DNA of 64,000 nucleotides from Nocardia miyunensis NBRC 108239 (GCF_001613065.1 NZ_BDBQ01000061.1:42500-106499); one strand, 5' to 3'. Shown: positions 8,859 to 17,781, numbered from the stretch's first letter. Made by a program: numbers and translations. The notes: generated by a model not told the origin, from the letters alone.

Positions 8859-9722
8859 TCACGCGGGATGCTGTGATGCCGCCGCGGCCGGGCTGAGGTC
8901 GGCGCGGGTGAGCTGATGTCGTGGCGGATCGGGCAGCGCGATGCGCTCGGTGACCGTCAGATCGGCATCGACGTGCACCAATGTGCCGGGGGCGAGCAGT
9001 CGCCAGGCCGGGTCGTCGTCCATCCGCTCACTGGCGAACACGACGGATGGCTGTATCCGGAGGTGTTCGGACCGCGCGTGGATACGAGAGGTGTGCAGAT
9101 CGAAGCCGGCCTGCTCGCGCGGATCGCGCCGGTCGAGTATGTACAGCTCGTGGGGCTCGGGATAGCGCAGCGCCCACATGTCCGTCGCCGTGCTCAACAA
9201 CAGGTTGACGGCGTAGATCTCGACGTTCCGCGTCAGCCAGTTCATGGCGTCGAGCAGTCCCTTCTCGACATCTCCCCCCGCTGCCCTGATCGACGCGGTG
9301 ATCAGCGCGAACACCCGCTCACTGTCGGTCTGTCCCGTTACCAGGCCATCGGCGCTCAGCTGCGCGAGCCGGGCGTCGAGCACCTCGAGTTCGCCGACCA
9401 CGCCGTTGTGCGCGAAGATCCGGTCGTCCTGGAGGAACGGGTGGGTGTTGCGGACGTCGAGAGCGCCGGTGGACGCGTACCGGACGTGCGCGACGAACGT
9501 CGTCCCCGTCATGTCGTGAGCCTCGACGGCGAATGCGGTGTCGTGCCACGCCGCGATCGGTTGCTTGCGCACCACGGCCCGGCCGTCGCCCTCGAATACG
9601 CCCAAGCCCGTGCCATCGGGATTGCGCGCACTCTGCGCGGAGAGGTTGTCGGGCGCGTCGAGCAACCAGAACGTCGCCGTCACCACGGAACGTCCCGCGT
9701 GCAGGCCGAACAGGCGGCACAT
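8859..9722 (-). CDS. Class II glutamine amidotransferase (YafJ/EgtC-like)
   Basis: The 287-residue protein starts Met-Cys-Arg-Leu-Phe-Gly, so Cys2 becomes the N-terminal nucleophile after Met removal. Typical class II features follow: RNPDGTGLG, FVAHVRYAS and FAHNGVV. It has no synthase domain, so it is a stand-alone glutaminase or amidohydrolase, as in the YafJ and EgtC groups. The ATG at 9722 is chosen because it places the essential Cys at position 2; the frame is open further upstream. It is divergent from a carboxylate-amine ligase, and the two may act on the same gamma-glutamyl compound (inference). Not firmly EgtC: the true ergothioneine cluster genes are absent here. Confidence 0.82.
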   Translation of the reverse strand: MCRLFGLHAGRSVVTATFWLLDAPDNLSAQSARNPDGTGLGVFEGDGRAVVRKQPIAAWHDTAFAVEAHDMTGTTFVAHVRYASTGALDVRNTHPFLQDDRIFAHNGVVGELEVLDARLAQLSADGLVTGQTDSERVFALITASIRAAGGDVEKGLLDAMNWLTRNVEIYAVNLLLSTATDMWALRYPEPHELYILDRRDPREQAGFDLHTSRIHARSEHLRIQPSVVFASERMDDDPAWRLLAPGTLVHVDADLTVTERIALPDPPRHQLTRADLSPAAAASQHPA

Positions 9723-9793
9723 GCCAGCTACCGTACGCCGTGAAGTGAACTCGTTGTGTGACAGGGGCATTCCGGATTCGCCATACCGGCGAG

Positions 9794-9799
9794 TAATCT
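9794..9799 (+). promoter_or_regulatory. -10 hexamer TAATCT for the carboxylate-amine ligase
   Basis: TAATCT ends 7 nt before the ATG at 9807, the spacing expected for a leaderless mRNA. This is why 9807 is preferred over the ATG at 9801. Confidence 0.55.
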
Positions 9800-9806
9800 C
9801 ATGGCT

Positions 9807-10910
9807 ATGGACGTCGCATCCGTGACCGTCGGTGTTGAGGAAGAGTTCCTCCTCGCGGATCCGGATACCGGCGCACCTGTGGCGAAAAATGTCGAGGTGG
9901 CGCGGACCGCGGCGGCGGCGGGTATCCACCTGCAACTCGAACTCACGCAATGCCAGGTGGAAACCAATACCGGCGTGCACTCCACCACGGCGAGCCTGAT
10001 CCGGGAATTGCGCGAGTTGCGCCGAGACGTCGCCGGGTTCGCGGAGAAGAACGGCGCCCGCCTGCTCGCGGTGGCGATTCCCCCGACGGTGCCGCACAAG
10101 TTTCCGGTCACCGATACGCCGCGGTTCCGGCGAATCGCCAAGGGCTTCGGCATGCTCGCCCATGAACAGGGGCTGTGCGGCTGTCATGTGCACGTCGGGG
10201 TTCCGAATCGAGACGTCGCGATCCAGGTGGGCAACTTCCTGCGCCCCTGGCTGCCGTTGTTCTTGGCACTGACCGCGAACTCCGCGATCTACCGCAACGC
10301 CGACACCGGTTTCGCCAGTTGGCGCAACATTCTGTGGCGGCGTTGGCCCAGCGCCGGACCACCACCCTATTTCGCCTCGGCGCAGGAGTACGACGCCATG
10401 GTCGCCATGATGACGGCCAGCGGCAGCATCCTCGACGAGACGATGGTGTATTGGGATGTCCGCCCGTCACTGGCCTTCCCCACCGTGGAGATCCGCGTCA
10501 GCGATATCCCCGCCACGGTCGAGGAGACCGCGCTGCTCGCGACCCTGGTGCGGGCCGCGGTGATCAGCGCGCGAACGTCACTGGCCGAGCGGCGGCCAGC
10601 CCCGCCGGTCCCTGCGCCGACACTGCTCGCCGCCTACTGGAAGGCCGCGCGCACCGGCATCGACGGTGACGGCATGGACCCGGTGGACGGCCGCACGGCG
10701 CCGGTTCGCGAACTGCTCGACAAGCTGGTGAATTCCCTGGACTTCGCCCTGGACGAGTTGGGCGACCATGCGTTCGTCACCGATGCCATCGCGGCGGTAT
10801 TCGCCCGCGGGAACGGCGCACGGCGCCAGATCGACGCCTTCCGCGCACGTCGAGACGTCGGCGACGTCGTCACCGAACTCGCGAACGCGACCTTGCAGGG
10901 CTGCGAGTAG
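9807..10910 (+). CDS. YbdK-type carboxylate-amine ligase (glutamate-cysteine ligase 2 family)
   Basis: The 367-residue protein has the family pattern TVGVEEEFLLADPDTG at its start, LELTQCQVETNTGVH, CGCHVHVGVPNRDVAI and a DVRPSLAFPTVEIRVSD block containing metal and ATP ligands. Family members form an amide between a carboxylate (often glutamate) and an amine in an ATP-dependent reaction; E. coli YbdK has weak glutamate-cysteine ligase activity. The true substrate in this organism is unknown. It is divergently paired with a class II glutaminase-like protein. An in-frame ATG two codons upstream (9801) is the alternative start. Confidence 0.85.
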   Translation: MDVASVTVGVEEEFLLADPDTGAPVAKNVEVARTAAAAGIHLQLELTQCQVETNTGVHSTTASLIRELRELRRDVAGFAEKNGARLLAVAIPPTVPHKFPVTDTPRFRRIAKGFGMLAHEQGLCGCHVHVGVPNRDVAIQVGNFLRPWLPLFLALTANSAIYRNADTGFASWRNILWRRWPSAGPPPYFASAQEYDAMVAMMTASGSILDETMVYWDVRPSLAFPTVEIRVSDIPATVEETALLATLVRAAVISARTSLAERRPAPPVPAPTLLAAYWKAARTGIDGDGMDPVDGRTAPVRELLDKLVNSLDFALDELGDHAFVTDAIAAVFARGNGARRQIDAFRARRDVGDVVTELANATLQGCE

Positions 10911-10960
10911 CGTCCCGCGAGAGCCCACGGCACGCTGAATTCGTGGCGAAGCGGGGCAGC

Positions 10961-10966
10961 TAGGAT
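10961..10966 (+). promoter_or_regulatory. -10 hexamer TAGGAT for trpS
   Basis: TAGGAT ends 6 nt before the trpS ATG and there is no Shine-Dalgarno, consistent with a leaderless transcript. Confidence 0.55.
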
Positions 10967-10972
10967 CTGCCT

Positions 10973-11998
10973 ATGTCGAGTCCTGCCCCAACCGGTGAGC
11001 GCAAGCAGCGGGTCCTGTCCGGGATCCAGCCGACGAGTGATTCCTTCCACCTCGGCAATTACCTTGGCGCGCTGCAGTATTGGGTGCAGTTGCAAGAGGA
11101 TTTCGATGCGCTCTACTTCATCCCGGATCTGCACGCCATCACGGTGCCGCAGGATCCCAAGCAACTGCGCAACCGCACCAAGCGTGCGGCGGCGCAGCTG
11201 CTGGCGCTGGGGATCGACCCGAAGCGCTCGACGCTGTTCGTGCAGAGCCAGGTGCCCGAGCACGCCGAGCTGACCTGGGTGCTGAACTGCATCACCGGAT
11301 TCGGCGAGGCCGGCCGGATGACGCAGTTCAAGGACAAGTCCGCCAAACAGGGCACGGACAACGCGACGGTCGGCCTGTTCACCTATCCGGTGCTGATGGC
11401 CGCGGACATCCTGCTGTACCGCCCGCACCTGGTTCCGGTCGGCGAGGATCAGCGGCAGCATCTGGAGTTGACCCGGAATCTGGCCCAGCGGTTCAACACT
11501 CGCTTCAAGAAGACGTTCGTGGTCCCCGACGCGCACATCGTGTCCGGCACCGCCAAGATCTACGACCTGCAGGATCCCACCTCGAAGATGAGCAAGTCGG
11601 CCGCCACCGACGCGGGCCTGCTCAACCTGCTCGACGATCCGAAGGCGTCGGCGAAGAAGATTCGCTCGGCGGTGACCGATACCGAGCGCGATATCCGCTA
11701 CGACCCGGAGACCAAACCGGGGGTGAGCAATCTACTGGTGATCCTGTCCTCGCTTACCGACACGCCCATCGTGACACTCGAAAAGGATTACGTCGGCAAG
11801 GGATACGGCGAGCTCAAAGGCGACGTCGCCGACGCACTCGTGGAATTCGTCACCCCGTTGCAGGCGAAGGTGCAAGAGTATATGGGCGATCAGGGCGAAC
11901 TCGATCGCGTCCTCGCCGCGGGAGCGGAGCGGGCGCGGGAGATCGCCGGCAACACACTCGCGCAGGTGTACGACCGAGTGGGCTTCCTGGCCCGCTGA
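10973..11998 (+). CDS. trpS: Tryptophan--tRNA ligase
   Basis: The 341-residue class I aminoacyl-tRNA synthetase charges tRNA-Trp in the cytoplasm. The HIGH-like motif is in GIQPTSDSFHLGNYLGAL (about 16-33) and KMSKS is at 205-209. The GEDQRQHLELTRNLAQRFN segment is characteristic of bacterial TrpRS. Length fits the family (about 330-345). This is the first gene of the stretch that matches the M. tuberculosis Rv3336c-Rv3280 neighbourhood. Confidence 0.97.
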   Translation: MSSPAPTGERKQRVLSGIQPTSDSFHLGNYLGALQYWVQLQEDFDALYFIPDLHAITVPQDPKQLRNRTKRAAAQLLALGIDPKRSTLFVQSQVPEHAELTWVLNCITGFGEAGRMTQFKDKSAKQGTDNATVGLFTYPVLMAADILLYRPHLVPVGEDQRQHLELTRNLAQRFNTRFKKTFVVPDAHIVSGTAKIYDLQDPTSKMSKSAATDAGLLNLLDDPKASAKKIRSAVTDTERDIRYDPETKPGVSNLLVILSSLTDTPIVTLEKDYVGKGYGELKGDVADALVEFVTPLQAKVQEYMGDQGELDRVLAAGAERAREIAGNTLAQVYDRVGFLAR

Positions 11999-12152
11999 AT
12001 CCGCGCGGGCCGGGCGGGCGTGGTCTTGGCTGCCTCTGCCCGTGAGTCTGCCGCCGTCCTGACCGAGGATCGGCCAGTCGAGTTACCGTCCGCGTGGTTC
12101 GTGCGTCGCAGTCGCCGCCCGCGCGGACATCCGAGCGGTTGCGGGAGGTTGG

Positions 12153-13169
12153 GTGTTCGGCAGGATCAAGGCGCGGATCACGGGCGCGGTCCGGACCCGC
12201 CCCTGGCTGGATCATCTGGTGCGGGCGGGGCAGAGCTATCAGCGCCAGCGCGGCGACTACTACGCGGCCGGCATCACGTATTTCACTGTGCTGTCGATGT
12301 TTCCGATTCTGATGGTCGCCTTCGCGGTGGCCGGATTCGTGCTCTCGCACGATGCGCATCTGCTGACCGAGATACAGAGCAAGATCGTCGAGAATCTGCC
12401 CGGATCGCTGGGCGGGCAGATCAACGATCTGATCGATCAGGCCGTCAAATCCCGTACCAGCGTCGGGGTGATCGGTTTGGTCGGCGCGTTCTACGCCGGG
12501 CTGGGCTGGATGGCCAATCTGCGTGCCGCGCTGACCGAGCAGTGGGAACAGCAAGTGCCACAGGGCAATTGGTTCCGCACCAAAATCTCCGATGTGATCG
12601 CGCTGATCGGTCTCGGTGTCGCGCTGGTGATCTCGTTCGGTATGTCGGCGCTGGCCTCGAGCAATCTGGGCCGCGAGCTGCTCACCCTGATCCACCTGCA
12701 GAACGCACCTGGCGTCGGTCTGCTGCTCACGATATTGTCGCTGATCCTGGCGGTGCTCGCGTCCTGGGCGGTGTTCGCCTGGGTGATCGCGCGGCTGCCG
12801 CGTACGCCGGTCACCCTGGTCAGCGCCGGTAAGGCGGCATTGATCGCCGCGATCGCGTTCGAGGTGTGGAAACAGGTCGCCAGCTACTACCTCAAAAGCG
12901 TGCTGACCAGCCCCGCCGGTGTCACCTTCGGCCCGATCCTGGGTCTGATGGTCTTCGCCTACATCACCGCGCGAATCATCCTGTTCGCCACGGCATGGGC
13001 GGCCACGGCCCGAGAGAACATGCTCGAGGCCGAAATACCCCCGCCCGGCCCCGCGGTGATCGAGCCGCGGATGTCGGCGGGGATGACCGCGAAGACGGGC
13101 GCGGTGCTGTTCGGAGCGGGCGCGATCACCGCGACGGCGCTGACCCGGTTACGTCGATCGAAACGGTAA
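12153..13169 (+). CDS. YihY/BrkB (YhjD-like) inner-membrane protein
   Basis: The 338-residue integral membrane protein has the N-terminal pattern RAGQSYQRQRGDYYAAGITYFTVLSMFPILM, typical of the YihY/virulence factor BrkB family, and about six membrane helices. M. tuberculosis has a homologue next to trpS (Rv3335c by memory). The E. coli relative YhjD is linked to lipopolysaccharide/lipid transport, but no function is established for actinobacterial members. GTG at 12153 is chosen for the GGGAGG site 5 nt upstream. The Arg-rich C-terminus is cytoplasmic by the positive-inside rule. Confidence 0.88.
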   Translation: MFGRIKARITGAVRTRPWLDHLVRAGQSYQRQRGDYYAAGITYFTVLSMFPILMVAFAVAGFVLSHDAHLLTEIQSKIVENLPGSLGGQINDLIDQAVKSRTSVGVIGLVGAFYAGLGWMANLRAALTEQWEQQVPQGNWFRTKISDVIALIGLGVALVISFGMSALASSNLGRELLTLIHLQNAPGVGLLLTILSLILAVLASWAVFAWVIARLPRTPVTLVSAGKAALIAAIAFEVWKQVASYYLKSVLTSPAGVTFGPILGLMVFAYITARIILFATAWAATARENMLEAEIPPPGPAVIEPRMSAGMTAKTGAVLFGAGAITATALTRLRRSKR

Positions 13170-13206
13170 CACCGGCCGAAATCCGTTGATGCCATGAGTA
13201 TCTCGG

Positions 13207-14559
13207 TCAGTGCGGGGTGCGACCGTTGATCCGCCACACCAGCACGACCAGGATCAGGACCACGGCCAGGCCGACCACGATCAGGGTCGTGCGCAGGTTC
13301 TCGTGGTCGTGATTGATGCTCGGCGCCGATGCGCCGACGCCGTGCGCCGGCGGGGTGGCCAGGGCCACGTCGGGGGTGGAGTTCTCGTCGGTGCCGGAGC
13401 CGGGCAGCGAGCCGATGTTCGCGCCCGACGGCAGGGAGAAGCCGTAGTCCAGCAGGCGGGCGGCCTGTTGGGGTGGGCGGATCGGCAGGACATCGGCCTT
13501 GAGCATCGTGACGACCAGGCGGTGGCCGCCCCGCTGGGCGGCGGTGACGAAGGTCTGGCGGGCGTCGTCGGTGTAACCGGTCTTACCGCCGAGGTCGCCG
13601 TCGTAGTCGTAGAGCAGGCGGTTGTCGTTGGCGATGGGGAAACCGGGGTGATCCTGGTCACCGGGGATCTTCGGGTTGGCCGGATAGCCGGGGAAGTTGT
13701 ACTCCTCGGTGTGCACGATGTCGGCGAAGGTGGGGATCGTCATATCGTGGCGGAAAATCGTCGCAAGATCGTAGGCCGACATGCTCATGCCGGGCCCGTC
13801 CAGTCCGGACGGGGTCGCCGCGCGCGTGTCCAGGGCGTGCAGTTCCTTGGCCTTGGCGTCCATCTGCCGCAGGGTGCTGTCGATTCCGCCCAGTTGCATG
13901 GCGATGGCGTGCGCCGCGTCGTTGCCCGAGCACATCAGCAGGGCGTGCAGGAGTTGCTCGTTGGTGTAGCGGCCGCCGGGGCCGATACCGACGCGGGTGC
14001 CGTCGGCGTTCGCGTCGTCCTGGGTGCCGATCACGACCTTGTTCAGGTCGAGCTGCGGTAGCGCGACCGCGGCCAGCAGCGTCTTCATCGTCGAGGCGGG
14101 GCGGTAGCGGCCGTGCGGATCCTTCGCGGCCAGCACCTTGCCGGTGTCCAGATCGGCGATCACCCAGGCCGTCGCGGAGATGTCCTTGGGCGCCGGGGGC
14201 GCGCCGTCGGGCAGCAGCAGGCCGCAACCGCCGAGTTTGCCGCCGCCGACCGGGGAGGCGGGCACCGGCAGCGGCTTGGGCGCGGTCTGCCCCGGTTCGG
14301 GGACCTCGGATTCATCGATCGGCGGAGGCGGGGAGATCCGGTCCGGGCAGGAATCGGTGTTCGGGGTGACGAAGGGGAACGAAGTCCCGGTCGGCTGCGC
14401 GGCTGCCGAGCTCGACAGCGCGACGTCGACGCCGGTCAACGCGGTGGCGGCGACGAGTCCAGCGGCCAGGGCGACGGCGAAGGCGGCGCGCGGACGTCGG
14501 CTCGCGCGCGCGGATCTGGTGCGGCTGTCGAGCCGGGGTGTTCGAATGCGCATCGCCAT
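13207..14559 (-). CDS. dacB: D-alanyl-D-alanine carboxypeptidase (DacB1-like, membrane anchored)
   Basis: The 450-residue penicillin-binding protein trims the terminal D-Ala from peptidoglycan stem peptides. It has an N-terminal signal segment (AAFAVALAAGLVAATALTG), a proline-rich spacer, then the S11 peptidase motifs: Ser156-x-x-Lys159 (PASTMKTL), SGN (MCSGNDAAH) and KTG (GGKTGYTDDA). A C-terminal helix (TTLIVVGLAVVLILVVLVW) anchors it in the membrane. Two ATGs two codons apart (14559, 14553) are both possible starts. Matches the Rv3330 position in M. tuberculosis. Confidence 0.92.
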   Translation of the reverse strand: MAMRIRTPRLDSRTRSARASRRPRAAFAVALAAGLVAATALTGVDVALSSSAAAQPTGTSFPFVTPNTDSCPDRISPPPPIDESEVPEPGQTAPKPLPVPASPVGGGKLGGCGLLLPDGAPPAPKDISATAWVIADLDTGKVLAAKDPHGRYRPASTMKTLLAAVALPQLDLNKVVIGTQDDANADGTRVGIGPGGRYTNEQLLHALLMCSGNDAAHAIAMQLGGIDSTLRQMDAKAKELHALDTRAATPSGLDGPGMSMSAYDLATIFRHDMTIPTFADIVHTEEYNFPGYPANPKIPGDQDHPGFPIANDNRLLYDYDGDLGGKTGYTDDARQTFVTAAQRGGHRLVVTMLKADVLPIRPPQQAARLLDYGFSLPSGANIGSLPGSGTDENSTPDVALATPPAHGVGASAPSINHDHENLRTTLIVVGLAVVLILVVLVWRINGRTPH

Positions 14560-14653
14560 CGAGCTTATGCGGAACTGTCCCCGCGTGGCTGTGAGCTGGT
14601 CGACTATCGGGCTCCGGCGGTGGCGTGCTCGGGACATCCCGCCCGCAGAGGTG

Positions 14654-14684
14654 TTGACATGAGCTATGAAATGAGAGCTACTAT
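14654..14684 (+). promoter_or_regulatory. Probable promoter of the MFS-tetR operon
   Basis: TTGACA at 14654-14659 is a consensus -35 box; TACTAT at 14679-14684 is the best -10 box (19-nt spacer, slightly long; GCTACT gives 17). An ATGAAA (14666-14671) and a TTTCAT (14695-14700) form an inverted pair across it. Confidence 0.5.
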
Positions 14685-14698
14685 CAAAATAAAGTTTC

Positions 14699-14714
14699 AT
14701 CCAAACGATTGGAT
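14699..14714 (+). promoter_or_regulatory. Palindromic operator candidate (ATCCAA-ACGA-TTGGAT)
   Basis: A perfect 6-bp inverted repeat with a 4-nt centre lies just before the MFS start codon, between the promoter and the gene. Because a TetR gene is the second cistron, this is the obvious candidate for its binding site (inference). Confidence 0.5.
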
Positions 14715-14719
14715 CTGTC

Positions 14720-16291
14720 ATGAAAGCAGTGGACGCGCGCGACAGCGGCCCGGTCACCGGGTCGCAGGAGGTGGCGGCACAGACGTCCGGCAGGGCCCGC
14801 TGGCTGGCGCTGGGAGCGCTCGCGACAGCCATGCTCGCGATCGGGCTGGATACGACGGTGCTGGTGGTGGCCCTGCCCACCATCTCGGTCGACCTACACG
14901 CCGGTACCTCTGCGCTGCAGTGGTTCACCACGGCGTACACGCTGGTGCTGGCCGCGCTCATGCTGCCCGCGGGCGCGCTCGGAGATCGCTACGGCCGCAA
15001 GCGTTTTCTGCTCGCCGCGCTGGTCCTGTTCGGCGGGGCCTCGCTGTGGTGCGCGCTGGCGACCTCCTCCGGTGAGCTGATCATCGCCCGTGCGCTGCTG
15101 GGGATGGCCGCCGCCGCGATGATGCCGCTGTCGATGTCGGTGCTCCCGGGACTGTTCCCCGAGAAGGCCGATCTGCAACGGGCACTGACGGTCTGGGTCA
15201 CCTCCACCGCGATCGGTATGCCGCTGGGGCCGATCGTCGGCGGCTGGCTGCTGCGAAACTTCTGGTGGGGTTCGGTCTTCCTGATCAACGTCCCGATGGT
15301 GCTGATCGGCTTGATCGCGGTGGCCCTGCTGGTTCCGGAATCGCGCAGCGAGAACACCTTCCGGATCGATCTGCTCGGTGTCGCGCTGTCCGCGGCCGGA
15401 ATGCTCGGGCTCACTTACGGTTTCATCCGCCTGGGCGGACAGGGCTGGGGTGACGCGCTGGGCTGGAGTGTGGTCGCCGCGGGTGCGGTGGTGCTGGTGC
15501 TCTTCGCCGGGTGGCAGCGCCGCGCCGATCGCCCGCTGGTGGATATCGGGCTGTTCGGTGTGAGCGGATTCCGTTGGGGGACAATGTATTCCATTGTCAT
15601 CAACTTCGCGATGTTCGGGATGTTCTTCACCGTGCCGCAGTATTTCCAGGCGGTGCTGGGCGTCGATTCGCTCGGCAGCGGATTGCGATTGCTGCCCCTG
15701 ATCGGCGGCCTGCTGGTCGGCACCCGGCTGGTGGACAAGCTGCTGCCCAGGGCCGGACTGCGCGTGGTGCTGGTGATCGGATTCCTGCTGCTGGCGGGCG
15801 GTCTGGTGATCGGCGCACTGACCACGGTGGGCAGCGGATACGGATACACCGCACTGTGGATCACGCTGCTCGGGGCCGGGATGGGATTCGTGATGCCCGC
15901 CGCGATGGGTATGGCGATGAGCGAACTGGACGCCGAGCGATCCGGCTCGGGTTCGGCGCTGATCCAGGCGCTGCGCCAGGCCGGTGGGACGATCGGCGTC
16001 GCCGTCCTGGGCACCGTGCTGTCCACCCGATACCGCGCGCAATTGGGCGGTTACGACCATTCCCCGATATCCGACGGCGTCAGCGGGGGAGTCGCGGTCG
16101 CGCACAAGCTCGGCGACGGCGTGATGCTGGCGAAGGTGCAGACTGCCTTCGTCGGGGGCATGGGCGCGATGCTGTGGGTGTGCGCGGGAATCTGCCTGAT
16201 CGCGGCCGTCGTCGCCGCGATCCGCACCCGTAGTCGGGCATCGTCCGCGCGGGCCGTGGACGATGCGGGAGAATCGGTGCATGTCGGCTGA
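14720..16291 (+). CDS. MFS drug-resistance transporter (DHA2/EmrB-QacA family, 14 TM)
   Basis: The 523-residue membrane protein is a proton-driven exporter of the DHA2 family. Visible are the first helix with LDTTVLVVALPTISVDLHA, the loop motif GDRYGRKR after helix 2, and the helix-5 motif AIGMPLGPIVGGWLL, an antiporter signature. Length and hydrophobic pattern fit 14 helices. The TetR gene overlaps its 3' end by 11 nt, so the pump is probably under local repression. No Shine-Dalgarno is obvious at the ATG. Substrate unknown. Confidence 0.9.
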   Translation: MKAVDARDSGPVTGSQEVAAQTSGRARWLALGALATAMLAIGLDTTVLVVALPTISVDLHAGTSALQWFTTAYTLVLAALMLPAGALGDRYGRKRFLLAALVLFGGASLWCALATSSGELIIARALLGMAAAAMMPLSMSVLPGLFPEKADLQRALTVWVTSTAIGMPLGPIVGGWLLRNFWWGSVFLINVPMVLIGLIAVALLVPESRSENTFRIDLLGVALSAAGMLGLTYGFIRLGGQGWGDALGWSVVAAGAVVLVLFAGWQRRADRPLVDIGLFGVSGFRWGTMYSIVINFAMFGMFFTVPQYFQAVLGVDSLGSGLRLLPLIGGLLVGTRLVDKLLPRAGLRVVLVIGFLLLAGGLVIGALTTVGSGYGYTALWITLLGAGMGFVMPAAMGMAMSELDAERSGSGSALIQALRQAGGTIGVAVLGTVLSTRYRAQLGGYDHSPISDGVSGGVAVAHKLGDGVMLAKVQTAFVGGMGAMLWVCAGICLIAAVVAAIRTRSRASSARAVDDAGESVHVG

Positions 16292-16910
16292 TTCGAAGGC
16301 TCCGCCAACGCAGGTCCATTCCGCGGTGAGCTCGCCGCGGATGGGCCTGCGCGAGCGCAAGAAACAACGCACCCGCCGCACCATCCGGACCGAGGCCATG
16401 CGGTTGTTCCTCGAGCAGGGCTATGCCGAGACGACGGTCGAGCAGATCGCGGAGGCGGCGGACATCTCGCCGAGCACGTTCTTCCGCTACTTCCCGTCCA
16501 AGGAGCAGGTCGTGCTGACCGACGACCTGGATCCGCCGATGATCCGGGCCGTGCAGGCGCAGCCCGCGGAGCTGTCGCCGCTGCGCGCGTTCGTCCAGGC
16601 CACCATCGAGGTCTTCGATGCGCTCGAGCCGGAGGATCTGGAATTCGAACAGCAGCGGATGAAGCTGATCTACTCGGTTCCCGAACTGGCCAGCGTCATC
16701 GCCCGCGAGACCGAGCGCAATGTGCGGATGGTCGCCCGGATGGTCGCCGACCGGATCGGCCGTTCCGCCGACGACTTGGAGGTCCGCGCGTTCGCGGGCG
16801 CGCTGATCGGCGCGATGAGCACAACGTTCGACACCGTCACCGGGCAGGGCCTGGACATGACGAAGATCAAGCGGGTCGCCGACTTTCTCGAGTCGGGGAT
16901 GACGCTGTAG
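16281..16910 (+). CDS. TetR-family transcriptional regulator
   Basis: The 209-residue protein has an N-terminal TetR helix-turn-helix (RRTIRTEAMRLFLEQGYAETTVEQIAEAADISPSTFFRYFPSKEQVVL, about 29-75) followed by an all-helical ligand domain. It overlaps the end of the MFS gene and is likely its autoregulated repressor, acting at the palindrome at 14699-14714 (inference). ATG 16281 is preferred because GGGAGA lies 8 nt before it; an in-frame ATG at 16263 is the alternative. Its 3' end overlaps the convergent phenylalanine hydroxylase gene by 44 nt. Confidence 0.88.
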   Translation: MSADSKAPPTQVHSAVSSPRMGLRERKKQRTRRTIRTEAMRLFLEQGYAETTVEQIAEAADISPSTFFRYFPSKEQVVLTDDLDPPMIRAVQAQPAELSPLRAFVQATIEVFDALEPEDLEFEQQRMKLIYSVPELASVIARETERNVRMVARMVADRIGRSADDLEVRAFAGALIGAMSTTFDTVTGQGLDMTKIKRVADFLESGMTL

Positions 16911-17781
16911 CGCGCCGCGCGACCACATCGTCGGTCACCGTGGCGAAGAAACCGCCCACCACGTCCTCGATCTCGGAAATCGAAGCCGCGCAATACAATA
17001 CGGGCTGGTAGTGGGTGATGTCGTAGACCGCGGTGCCCATCTCGTGCACGTTCAGCGGACGCAGTTCGGCGTCGCGGAACTCCTCGATCTCACCGTAGGA
17101 GGACAGCAGACCCGCACCGTAGCAACGGATCTCGCCGTGCTCGCGGACCACGCCGAATTCCATCGAGAACCAGAACACGTCGGCCAGGAACTTCAGCGCC
17201 GCATCGGTTTCCAGCCGGGCCACCGCCGCGCCGACCTCGGCGTAGATCGCGGCGAACCGCGGGCTGGCCAATTGATTGGCGTGGCCGATGATCTCGTGGA
17301 TCGCATCCGGTTCGGGCGTGTAGAGCGGGGCGGAATGATGCCGGATGTACTGGGTGGAGTGGAAGATCCGGTCGGCGAAGGAACCGAAGAACTCCCGCAG
17401 CGGCACCAGCCCGGCGGCGGGCACGTAGCGAAATCCGCTGAGCGGCACCAGTTGCGCGGACACCTCGTCGAGCTGCGGAATGTGATCGTGCGGCAGGCCG
17501 AGACGGTGCGCGCCCGCGAGCACCTCCGCCGACGCGTACCTCTCGTGTTTGCGGGACAGCTCGGCCGAGGCGATCCGCCACACCCGCTGTTCGTCCTCGG
17601 TGTACTCGATGCGGGGCGTCGGCTCGCCCCGCCGGTAGGCCAGCGCCCGTGCCGCGATCGCATTGCGGCGAGCGCGGTAGGCCGGATCGTGCACGCCGGG
17701 ATGCTCCTGGCTCAGGTGCACGGTCACGTCGCCGTCGGTGCCCGTGGTCACCGGCGAGTACAGCTGAGCTTCGGAGAACAT
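16867..17781 (-). CDS. phhA: Phenylalanine 4-monooxygenase (aromatic amino acid hydroxylase)
   Basis: The 304-residue iron- and pterin-dependent hydroxylase converts phenylalanine to tyrosine. Iron ligands are in HEIIGH (His162, His167) and FSMEFG (Glu208); the pterin/substrate region LVPLSGFRYVPAAGLVPLREFF is also present. Length matches bacterial single-domain PheH (about 260-310 residues) without the eukaryotic ACT domain. A TTG twelve bases upstream could extend it by four codons, but the ATG is preferred. It is convergent with, and overlaps, the tetR gene. I do not recall it in the M. tuberculosis version of this region, so it is probably an insertion into the backbone. Confidence 0.92.
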   Translation of the reverse strand: MFSEAQLYSPVTTGTDGDVTVHLSQEHPGVHDPAYRARRNAIAARALAYRRGEPTPRIEYTEDEQRVWRIASAELSRKHERYASAEVLAGAHRLGLPHDHIPQLDEVSAQLVPLSGFRYVPAAGLVPLREFFGSFADRIFHSTQYIRHHSAPLYTPEPDAIHEIIGHANQLASPRFAAIYAEVGAAVARLETDAALKFLADVFWFSMEFGVVREHGEIRCYGAGLLSSYGEIEEFRDAELRPLNVHEMGTAVYDITHYQPVLYCAASISEIEDVVGGFFATVTDDVVARRATASSPTRESRRPA

